DNA of 64,000 nt from Bin5 sp965200615 (lineage in GTDB: Bacteria; Chloroflexota; Anaerolineae; Caldilineales; Caldilineaceae): contig OZ241377.1 in assembly GCA_965200615.1 (NCBI GenBank), positions 1,736,001-1,800,000 on the forward strand. Reading direction: 5' to 3'. Positions 1 to 6,730 of this stretch are shown piece by piece. Under the pieces are notes generated by a model that was given only the letters and a program-made list of their open reading frames with translations, was not told the origin of the DNA and searched no databases. A program made the translations under genes and the position numbers. Each line of letters begins with the position of its first letter. Positions within the stretch are counted from its first letter, which is position 1.

Positions 1-1
1 G

Positions 2-592
2 ATCAGTCCCGGTTATAGAAAGCGTCGCCTTACCCTGGAGCAATATGTGGCTCGGTGGCTGCAGGATCTCGGCCTGATATACGATTTCCGCGTCGAGCCT
101 GTCGCCGAGGGCAGCCGTCTGTTCGAGGTCAGGGTACGAAAGTCCCCCAATGCGGCCGAAGTTCTAATCACCGACGTTGGCTTCGGCGTTTCACAGATCC
201 TGCCCGCACTCGTCCTCTGCTTCTACGTGCCGGAAGGCTCAACGGTCATATTGGAGCAGCCGGAGATCCACCTGCATCCGAGTGTGCAGGCCGGTCTTGC
301 CGATGTCTTTATCGACGCATGGGAAAAGCGCAAGGTACAGGTTATCGTCGAAAGCCACAGCGAACACCTGCTGCGCCGCCTCCAACGCCGCATCGCCGAG
401 AAGAAGCTCTCCCAGGATAATGTCGGGCTTTATTTCTGTAAAGAGGAGGATGGCGTCTCCAGACTTGATTCACTTGAGATTGACCTGTTTGGCAATATCT
501 CCAACTGGCCCCAGGATTTTTTCGGGGATCAGTTCGGCGAAATCGCGGCCATGAGCGAAGCGGCTCTAATGCGCCGCCAAGCGGCAGGTTGA
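2..592 (+). CDS. AAA family ATPase, DUF3696 type, C-terminal part (5' end outside window)
   Basis: The frame is open from the window edge, so this is the C-terminal part of a longer SMC/OLD-like ATPase. Visible in order are an ABC-signature-like stretch (TDVGFGVSQILPALV), a Walker B strand (VILEQPEIHLHPS), a switch His region (VIVESHSEHLLRRL), and a C-terminal tail with IDLFGNISNWPQDFFGD. That tail is typical of DUF3696, which caps ATPases often found in bacterial defence loci. The Walker A part is not in the window. The stop codon overlaps the region of the next gene, a PIN-like protein, so the two are probably translated together. ATPase-plus-nuclease pairing suggests that a sensor or motor controls a nuclease effector; that role is inference. 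Confidence 0.8.
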   Translation: MSPGYRKRRLTLEQYVARWLQDLGLIYDFRVEPVAEGSRLFEVRVRKSPNAAEVLITDVGFGVSQILPALVLCFYVPEGSTVILEQPEIHLHPSVQAGLADVFIDAWEKRKVQVIVESHSEHLLRRLQRRIAEKKLSQDNVGLYFCKEEDGVSRLDSLEIDLFGNISNWPQDFFGDQFGEIAAMSEAALMRRQAAG

Positions 593-612
593 ATATGAGA
601 AAAGGAGAGGTT

Positions 613-1086
613 GTGTTGGACACCAACGTTCCCCTGGTCGCCAATGGCAAGGCCGAACAGGCGGACTTGGAGTGCGAGGTCGCCTGTGTCAGAAAGCTCA
701 TTCAGATACAGTCGGAGCAACGGACGCTTTTGGACGACAAGATGTTGATTATGGGAGAGTACCGCAGAAATCTCAGCCATTCCGGGCAGCCTGGTGTGGG
801 AGACGCATTCTTCAAGTGGCTTTGGGAGAACCAAGCCAACGAACAACACTGCCGAACTGTGCCCTTAACAGTCCATGCCGACCGTGGTTTCGTCGAGTTC
901 CCGGACGATGCGCGTCTCAGTTCGTTTGACTTGGCCGACCGTAAGTTCGTAGCCGTCGCGCTGGCAAGCGGGACCGGCCCAAAGGTGTTGAATGCATCGG
1001 ACACTGACTGGTGGCACGCCCGCCAAGCCTTGGTGGAGAATGGCGTCAATGTCGTTTTTCTATGCCCCGAACTCATGGAGAACTAG
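613..1086 (+). CDS. PIN-like nuclease domain protein
   Basis: About 157 aa. I chose the GTG at 613 because a strong ribosome site (aaaggagagg) lies just upstream and the protein then begins MLDTNVPLV, the usual PIN opening. An ATG at 595 in the same frame is the alternative. Acidic residues sit where PIN nucleases carry metal ligands: Asp in LDTN, Glu in MGEYRR, Asp in FDLADRKFVAVA and Asp in ASDTDW. PIN folds are Mg-dependent ribonucleases. The gene follows the DUF3696 ATPase with no gap, so it is a likely effector partner. It is not a standard VapC: there is no antitoxin beside it and it is longer than most VapC toxins. Confidence 0.65.
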   Translation: MLDTNVPLVANGKAEQADLECEVACVRKLIQIQSEQRTLLDDKMLIMGEYRRNLSHSGQPGVGDAFFKWLWENQANEQHCRTVPLTVHADRGFVEFPDDARLSSFDLADRKFVAVALASGTGPKVLNASDTDWWHARQALVENGVNVVFLCPELMEN

Positions 1087-1106
1087 CGCCTTTGTGGGAG
1101 AAAAGA

Positions 1107-1153
1107 GACGCCCCCCGCAAGGGGGACGTCGGCCCAACGATACTCTCGTTGGG
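1107..1153 (+). terminator. two adjacent hairpins after the PIN-like gene
   Basis: The first inverted repeat (1107-1130) pairs a C-run with a G-run around CGCAA, with GACG and CGTC at its base. The second (1133-1153) is a perfect 8-bp stem, CCCAACGA/TCGTTGGG, with loop TACTC. They close the ATPase/PIN unit. There is no clear U-tract, so intrinsic termination is only likely. A single CRISPR-like repeat was considered, but no second copy is seen. Confidence 0.4.
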
Positions 1154-1199
1154 GTGGTAAACGTAATTTACACTTATAGTCTTATACAATGTCAAGAGT

Positions 1200-1310
1200 G
1201 AATTCTCAGCCTTTACGATTGGTCGTGGCGTGATCAAGGACAGTCAGCTGCCCAATCAGATCACCAAACCCGACGGCTACGTCCTGACGCGGCCGCTCTC
1301 CTGGAAATGA
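1200..1310 (+). pseudogene. possible C-terminal remnant of an unidentified protein
   Basis: A coding-looking stretch reads TIGRGVIKDSQLPNQ, then ITKPDGYVLTRPLSWK and a TGA at 1308-1310, ten bases before the DUF1156 gene. It has no start codon and its upstream composition is AT-rich, so it looks like the tail of a deleted gene in this operon. I cannot name the family. Confidence 0.3.
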
Positions 1311-1319
1311 GGTAGACGC

Positions 1320-4214
1320 ATGGAGCAGACCAGGACGCGCAAGAAACTGATCGAAGTCGCCCTGCCGCTCGACAAGATCAACGCCGCTTCAGGGCACGAA
1401 AAAATGCCTGGAATTGGACCTCATCCGCGCGGTCTTCACCTCTGGTGGGCCAGGCGCCCGCTGGCCGCGGCCCGCGCCGTGCTCTTCGCCCAACTGGTCG
1501 ACGACCCCTCCGACCTGCCGGAGGAGTTCCCCAGCGAGGAGGCGCAGAAGAAAGAGCGCGACCGCCTCTTCGAGATCATCGAGGAGCTGGCGCTCTGGGA
1601 AAACACTACCAACGAGCGCGTGCTGGAGGAAGCGCGTGCCGAGATTCGCAAGAGCTGGCGCCGGACCTGCGCCGACAATCGGGACCACCCCCGCGCCGCC
1701 GAACTGTTCGACCCGAAGCGCCTGCCCGCCTTCCACGACCCCTTCGCCGGCGGGGGCGCCATCCCCCTTGAAGCCCAGCGTCTCGGCCTCGAAAGCCACG
1801 CCAGCGACCTCAACCCGGTCGCCGTCCTCATCAACAAGGCCATGATCGAGATCCCGCCCAGGTTCGCGGGCCGGCGGCCGGTCAACCCGGAACGCAGCGC
1901 CGGCCAGGTGGACATCAGCGCGGCCTGGCAGGGCGCGACTGGCCTGGCCGAGGACGTGCGCCGCTACGGCAAATGGATGCGAGACGAGGCCGGGAAGCGC
2001 ATCGGCCATCTCTACCCCAAGGTGGAGGTGACCGAGGAGATGGCCGCTGAGCGTCCCGATCTGAAACGCTACGTGGGTCGCCAGCTGACTGTCATCGCCT
2101 GGCTGTGGGCCCGCACCGTCCGCAGCCCCAACCCGGCCTTCGCCGACGTGGAAGTGCCGCTGGCCTCCACCTTCATCCTGTCGAAGAAGAAGGGTAAGGA
2201 AGGCTACGTGGAGCCGGTCATTGAAGAGGGCGGGTATCACTTCACCGTTAAGGCAGGTACGCCGCCGGAGAGCGCTAAGCGGGGCACGAAGTCTGGCGGA
2301 AGTGGAAGTGTCTTTCTGTGTCTTATGTCGGGTGTCCCAATGCCGTTTGAATACCTGCGTTCTGAAGGCAGAGCCGGACGTATGCATGCCCGCCTGAGGG
2401 CAGTTGTTGCTGAAGGTGATCAAGGCAGAGTCTATCTATCGCCAACGCCAGAACATGAATCTATCGCTCTGAGCGCGATGCCTGAGGATACGCCTGAAAC
2501 TGACTTGCCCGAACGTGCGCTCGGATTTCGGGTGCAGCAGTACGGCATGACCAGGTGGCGCGACCTGTTTACTGACCGTCAGTTGGTGGCGCTGACGACC
2601 TTCTCGGACCTGGTGGGGGAAGCCCGTGAACGCATCCGCCTTGACGCGGTCGCCGCCGGTCTGCCGGACGATGGTATCCCCCTGCGCGAGGGGGGAACCG
2701 GGGCGACCGCCTATGCTGAGGCGGTGAGCGTCTACTTGGCGTTTGCCGTCGATCGCGCCGCTGACTTTTCTAATTCTTGTACTCGATGGGTATCGAGTAA
2801 TGAAAAGGTAATGCACCTGTTTGGAAAGCAAGCCATTGCAATGATCTGGGACTATTCTGAGGCTGCAATTCTGAATAGTGTTGTGGGCGGTTTCGTGCCG
2901 TGTGCCGAGTTCATTGCTAAGTGTATTGGCAAGCTGCCAGGGCACGGACCTTCTCGTGTCATTATGCAGGACGCTGTGAATGGACAGTTGTCTTTTCAAA
3001 AAATTGTCTCGACCGACCCACCCTACTACGATAACATTGGATACGCTGACCTGTCGGACTTCTTTTATGTCTGGCTACGAAATACTCTCAAGGCTGTTTT
3101 CCCGGGTCTGTTCGCTACGATGGCAGTCCCTAAAGACGAAGAGTTGGTGGCCACACCGTACCGTCACGGTAGCAAGGAAAACGCGGAGATGTTTTTCCTC
3201 AATGGCATGGCGAGCGCGCTACAGCATTTGGCTGTACAGACCCATCCCGCTTTTCCTGTTACCATTTACTACGCTTTCAAGCAATCGGAAAAGAAGGGCG
3301 ACTTAGGCATAAGGAATACTGGTTGGGAAACGTTCCTCGACGCAGTGATTTGTTCAGGTTTCGCTGTTACTGGCACTTGGCCCATGCGTAGCGAACAGCG
3401 GTATAGGATGATAGGAATGGGAACAAACGCCCTTGCATCCAGCATAGTTCTCGTCTGTCGGCAACGCGCGGCCAATGCGCCGATGGCCACGCGCCGCGAA
3501 TTCGTGGACGCGCTCAAGGAGGAACTGCCCGCAGCCCTGGGCGCCATGCAGGCCGGCAGCATTGCGCCGGTGGACCTGGCCCAGGCCGCCATCGGACCAG
3601 GCATGGCCGTCTTCAGCCGCTACGCACGCGTCCTCGACGTCAGCGGCAACCCCCTCACCGTGCGCGACGCCCTCTCGCTCATCAACCAGACGCTGGAAGA
3701 GGCCCTGGCCGAACAGGAAGGCGACTTCGACACCGACACCCGCTGGGCCGTCGCCTGGTTCGAGCAGACCAGCTTCAACCAGGGCGACTTCGGCATCGCC
3801 GAAACGCTGTCCAAGGCCAAGAACACCAGCGTCGACGGCATGGTCACAGCCGGCATCATTGAATCCGCCGCCGGCAAGGTGCGCCTCCTGCGCCCCGCTG
3901 AACTGCCCGACGACTGGGACCCCGAAACCGACACCCGCCTCACCGTCTGGGAGATGGTCCATCACCTGGTCCGCCAGCACGACCAGGCTGGCGAGACGGG
4001 AGCCGCCGAACTGCTGGCCAAGCTCTCCGCCGCCGAATCCGCCCGCGAGCTCGCCTACCGCCTCTACCGCATCTGCGAACGGAAGAACCGCGCCCAGGAG
4101 GCCCTGGGGTATAATGCTCTCGTCCAGAGCTGGCCGGAGATCGCCCGCCTGGCGCGCGAACGTCCGCGGGTTGAGCAGGCAACGCTGATCGGCGGGACTG
4201 GAACGACGCAATGA
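1320..4214 (+). CDS. DUF1156 domain DNA methyltransferase (adenine-specific type, COG1743-like)
   Basis: 964 aa. The N-terminus is a typical DUF1156 region (KKLIEVALPLDKIN, then LHLWWARRPLAAARA). SAM-binding motif I is DPFAGGG at residues 140-146 and catalytic motif IV is DPPYYDN at 566-572, as in amino-methyltransferases acting on adenine N6 or cytosine N4. It is known as a partner of DUF499 ATPases in archaea and bacteria; as I recall, both families carry anti-phage-associated labels in reference annotation, which I cannot check here. The last four bases overlap the MNT gene (ATGA), so they are cotranscribed. Base composition is mosaic: hand counts of single 60-base lines give about 73% GC at 1741, 43% at 2821 and 65% at 3661. 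The middle therefore looks exchanged. The likely role is self-DNA modification. Confidence 0.85.
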   Translation: MEQTRTRKKLIEVALPLDKINAASGHEKMPGIGPHPRGLHLWWARRPLAAARAVLFAQLVDDPSDLPEEFPSEEAQKKERDRLFEIIEELALWENTTNERVLEEARAEIRKSWRRTCADNRDHPRAAELFDPKRLPAFHDPFAGGGAIPLEAQRLGLESHASDLNPVAVLINKAMIEIPPRFAGRRPVNPERSAGQVDISAAWQGATGLAEDVRRYGKWMRDEAGKRIGHLYPKVEVTEEMAAERPDLKRYVGRQLTVIAWLWARTVRSPNPAFADVEVPLASTFILSKKKGKEGYVEPVIEEGGYHFTVKAGTPPESAKRGTKSGGSGSVFLCLMSGVPMPFEYLRSEGRAGRMHARLRAVVAEGDQGRVYLSPTPEHESIALSAMPEDTPETDLPERALGFRVQQYGMTRWRDLFTDRQLVALTTFSDLVGEARERIRLDAVAAGLPDDGIPLREGGTGATAYAEAVSVYLAFAVDRAADFSNSCTRWVSSNEKVMHLFGKQAIAMIWDYSEAAILNSVVGGFVPCAEFIAKCIGKLPGHGPSRVIMQDAVNGQLSFQKIVSTDPPYYDNIGYADLSDFFYVWLRNTLKAVFPGLFATMAVPKDEELVATPYRHGSKENAEMFFLNGMASALQHLAVQTHPAFPVTIYYAFKQSEKKGDLGIRNTGWETFLDAVICSGFAVTGTWPMRSEQRYRMIGMGTNALASSIVLVCRQRAANAPMATRREFVDALKEELPAALGAMQAGSIAPVDLAQAAIGPGMAVFSRYARVLDVSGNPLTVRDALSLINQTLEEALAEQEGDFDTDTRWAVAWFEQTSFNQGDFGIAETLSKAKNTSVDGMVTAGIIESAAGKVRLLRPAELPDDWDPETDTRLTVWEMVHHLVRQHDQAGETGAAELLAKLSAAESARELAYRLYRICERKNRAQEALGYNALVQSWPEIARLARERPRVEQATLIGGTGTTQ

Positions 4215-4528
4215 CGACCGACACAGTTATCGATACCATGGTAGCGCGCATCGTCGCACGCTTCCGGCCCGCGCGCATCCTGCTCTTCGGCTCGCGAGCA
4301 CGCGGCACGGACAACCGCTGGAGCGACGTCGACCTGCTCGTGGTGATGGAAGAGGTGCCGGATAAACGTCGAGCCGCGGTCGAGATGCGGCGAGAGTTAA
4401 GCGACCTGCCGGTCAGCAAAGACATAGTCGTGACAACCCCCGACGAGATTGCGCGGCGCGGCAAATTGGTGGGTAGTCTGCTCAAGGCCGCGCTGCGCGA
4501 CGCGAAGATCTTGTATGAACGTCCCTGA
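4211..4528 (+). CDS. MNT-type nucleotidyltransferase domain protein (antitoxin of an MNT/HEPN pair)
   Basis: 105 aa. The minimal nucleotidyltransferase signature GSRARGT followed by SDVDLLVV gives the G-S motif and the D-x-D metal ligands. In known MNT/HEPN pairs the MNT protein neutralises the HEPN ribonuclease by AMPylating it. It overlaps the methyltransferase stop by four bases and the HEPN start by fourteen, so the three genes are translationally coupled. Confidence 0.85.
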   Translation: MTTDTVIDTMVARIVARFRPARILLFGSRARGTDNRWSDVDLLVVMEEVPDKRRAAVEMRRELSDLPVSKDIVVTTPDEIARRGKLVGSLLKAALRDAKILYERP

Positions 4529-4943
4529 AATCGTCGCCCAAGAGGCCAGACGATGGCTGCGGTTCGCTGTGGAAGACCTTGAAGTTGCTCAGCGGCTATC
4601 GGCGGAGCGCCAGCCCCTCCCGCGTTTTGTCTGCTGGCACTCTCAGCAAGCCGCGGAAAAGGCACTGAAAGCGGCTCTGGTACTTGAAGAAATCGACTTT
4701 CCGTTTACACACGACCTGAACGCTTTGAGCAATCTGCTGCCGGACAGTTGGATCCTGCGGGCTGACCATTCCGACTTGGCTGATTTGACCGAGTGGGCAG
4801 TGGAAGCCAGATATCCCAGCGAGTGGCCCGAGGCTACCGAAACCGATGCAATCCGCGCCGAGGCGAAGGCCAGCCTCGTGCTCGATTCAGTGGTAGTGGA
4901 GTTCAAGCGACGCGGATTTCAAGTAGACGAAGGCGCGCAATGA
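4515..4943 (+). CDS. HEPN domain protein (toxin of an MNT/HEPN pair)
   Basis: 142 aa from the ATG at 4515, which lies inside the end of the MNT gene; longer upstream readings have no family support. The body is all-helical, with the HEPN-typical helix HSQQAAEKALKAALV, a PFTHDLNAL turn and ARYPSEWPEA near the end. In paired systems HEPN proteins are ribonucleases that act on tRNA or mRNA when freed from MNT. Placed between a methyltransferase and a DUF499 ATPase, the pair may be a guard or abortive-infection effector of the island (inference). Confidence 0.8.
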   Translation: MNVPEIVAQEARRWLRFAVEDLEVAQRLSAERQPLPRFVCWHSQQAAEKALKAALVLEEIDFPFTHDLNALSNLLPDSWILRADHSDLADLTEWAVEARYPSEWPEATETDAIRAEAKASLVLDSVVVEFKRRGFQVDEGAQ

Positions 4944-5032
4944 CAACCGCTATGTTGGTTGAAAGAGTCGAACGCGATTTCAAGGAAGAGGTTTCAGATG
5001 ATGTGCGTCTCATCGCCGAAGGTACGGGCTGA
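4940..5032 (+). pseudogene. N-terminal stub resembling DUF1828 proteins
   Basis: A 30-codon frame starts at an ATG overlapping the HEPN stop (ATGA at 4940). It reads LVERVERDFKEEV, then VRLIAEGTG and stops. From memory, DUF1828 proteins begin with a similar pattern and then continue into a conserved domain that is missing here. AT-rich DNA follows at once, so a larger gene was probably cut by an insertion or deletion. The family call is tentative. Confidence 0.35.
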
Positions 5033-5451
5033 TACCTAATGTAGATCCCAATTGAAACCTGGAATTTGCGTATTTCGTAAGCAAAGGCTGTGCTTCTGTG
5101 CTTCTGATCTGTTGTTGACACGAATAGTCGTGGTTTCATATTGAACTTACATTAGTAATCACTTTTTTCCGCTCCAAAGATGGCAACCACCTGACGATCC
5201 TTCTTGATCTGGACTGGATCTGCTGGTACTTGTCCGTCAAGGCCTACACCCATATGCGCCTCTAGAATTATATTGACGCTGAAGAGTTGCAGCACGGCCG
5301 GCACCCGAGAATCATCGCCGACTCCCTTTGTCAGATCGTCCAGCCCCCGTCCGTAATAGGGGGCGAAGAAAGGGAAATGCAGAAAATACTGATAAAATAG
5401 GTAGAGAAGGGCGCACTTGTTCGATGGACACGCTATAGAGGAATCAAGGAT
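5033..5451. other. AT-richer intergenic stretch with a doubtful minus-strand frame
   Basis: This 419-base gap separates the HEPN end of the island from the AAA gene. A minus-strand frame ending at 5152 encodes protein-like sequence (FFAPYYGRGLDDLTKG, later NIILEAHMGVGLDGQ) but matches no family I know and would run into the AAA start. It may be the fragment of an inverted gene. I saw no convincing promoter. Confidence 0.25.
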
Positions 5452-6626
5452 ATGAACGAAATTCAGAGAGACATTAAGCTCCATCTCCCGGACCTACTAA
5501 TAGAAAATTTCCGCGGAATAAAGAGGCTTTCGATTCCACGATTGGGTGGCGTGACCCTGTTGGCCGGGCACAACGGCGTTGGAAAAACGACAGTACTTGA
5601 AGCGATAAAGGTCTATTCGGCGAGGGCTAGATATGCCGTACTACAAGGATTGCTAATCAATCGGGAAGAATTCTCAGGCACTACTGGAGAAGATGGTGCT
5701 AACACACTTGAACCTGATTGGGGAGCTCTTTTCTTTGGCCGGGATAACTCTCAGAGCAGCAAGGTGTTTGTCGGGCCAAAGCGAGTTCAGGACCGGCTTA
5801 GTCTTGAGACGATTTCCCTAAGCGAACCCACTGAGCAGGAAATTGCTAGTCTAGGAAGGCATCTTCCTGAGCTTCTATTGGAAGGCGATATACATACCAT
5901 CAAGGTTGTTTTCCAAGAAAACGAATGGTTAATCCCCGTGTTTTTCTTCCAAGACCAACGTGCAAGTAATTTCGTTGGAGACTCCAGAGAGCGTATGAGA
6001 GAATTGAACTTTCGAGTTCGGCGACAAGAGTCAAGATTGCCACCCCCTATCAAATGTGAAGAAATTGGGCCGGGACTAATGAGCAACAATGAGTTGTCTC
6101 GTTCTTGGGATAATGTTGCACTGACTGAGGACGAGATTCAGGCTACCCATGCTCTAAGTCTCATTTATGGAAATGATGTGGAGCGGGTCGCAGTGGTTGG
6201 TGACGATAGGTCAGTTCCCGTGAGAGGGGGCAGGAGAGCTATCGTAAGGCTCAAGAGCAACCATCGTCCCGTGCTTTGAAGAGCCTCGGCGATGGGGCAC
6301 TGAGGTTATTCGGCGTCGCCTTGGCGCTCGCCAACAGCCGCAACGGCTTCCTCCTCATCGACGAAGCGGAGAACGGGATTCACCACTCCTTACAGCGAGA
6401 CTTCTGGCGCATGGTAATGCAGACCGCCCACCACAACAACGTCCAGGTTTTTGCCACGACGCACAGTTGGGACTGTGTGCGGGGTTTCGCCCAAGCGGCC
6501 GTAGACAATGAGAACGTGGAAGGCGTGCTGGTACGCCTCGAAAAGGAAGATGACGGGCTGCGCGCTGTTCGCTATTCCGAGCGCAGACTGAAGATCGCTG
6601 CCGAACAAAGAATCGAAGTCAGGTAA
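5452..6626 (+). pseudogene. AAA family ATPase (OLD/RecF-like), interrupted by a frameshift
   Basis: The first part (5452-6279) begins LLIENFRGIKRL and has Walker A GHNGVGKTT at residues 39-47. It runs to GGRRAIVRLK and stops at a TGA at 6277. The second part, read from 6276 in another frame, gives the signature LKSLGDGALRLFG, Walker B FLLIDEAENGIHHS and the switch VFATTHSWDCVRGF. Together they make one ordinary AAA_21-type ATPase of about 390 aa, so one base is missing near 6272-6277. The break coincides with a composition change: about 48% GC before and about 60% after, by hand count of a few lines. That suggests a recombination joint as well as, or instead of, a sequencing error. It sits between the MNT/HEPN pair and DUF499. 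Confidence 0.75.
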
Positions 6627-6630
6627 CGCA

Positions 6631-6717
6631 ATGCAAGAATCCGACCTGGACACCAGCGCATCCAATACCACTACTTTCGTAAACTGGCTGCGAGAACTGT
6701 TCAAAGAAATGTCGTAA
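6631..6717 (+). CDS. small hypothetical protein, 28 aa
   Basis: ATG at 6631, six bases after the AAA stop, with a TAA at 6715. The peptide has an acidic Ser/Thr-rich start and an amphipathic end, FVNWLRELFKEMS. It lies tightly between the AAA and DUF499 genes, where a short accessory gene could sit. It could also be the end of a deleted gene or chance. Confidence 0.3.
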   Translation: MQESDLDTSASNTTTFVNWLRELFKEMS

Positions 6718-6730
6718 GCGAGAATGTTCA

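Noticed and set aside
1107..1153. Remains of a CRISPR repeat
   Set aside because: The first hairpin looks like some repeats, but there is only one copy, no spacers and no cas genes.
6277..6279. Second selenocysteine TGA, in the AAA gene
   Set aside because: The protein continues in a different frame after this TGA, and no Cys is expected there.
6270..6282. prfB-like +1 frameshift site (CTTTGA) at the AAA gene break
   Set aside because: CTT TGA resembles the release-factor-2 site, but the downstream coding frame needs a -1 shift, and no slippery heptamer is present.
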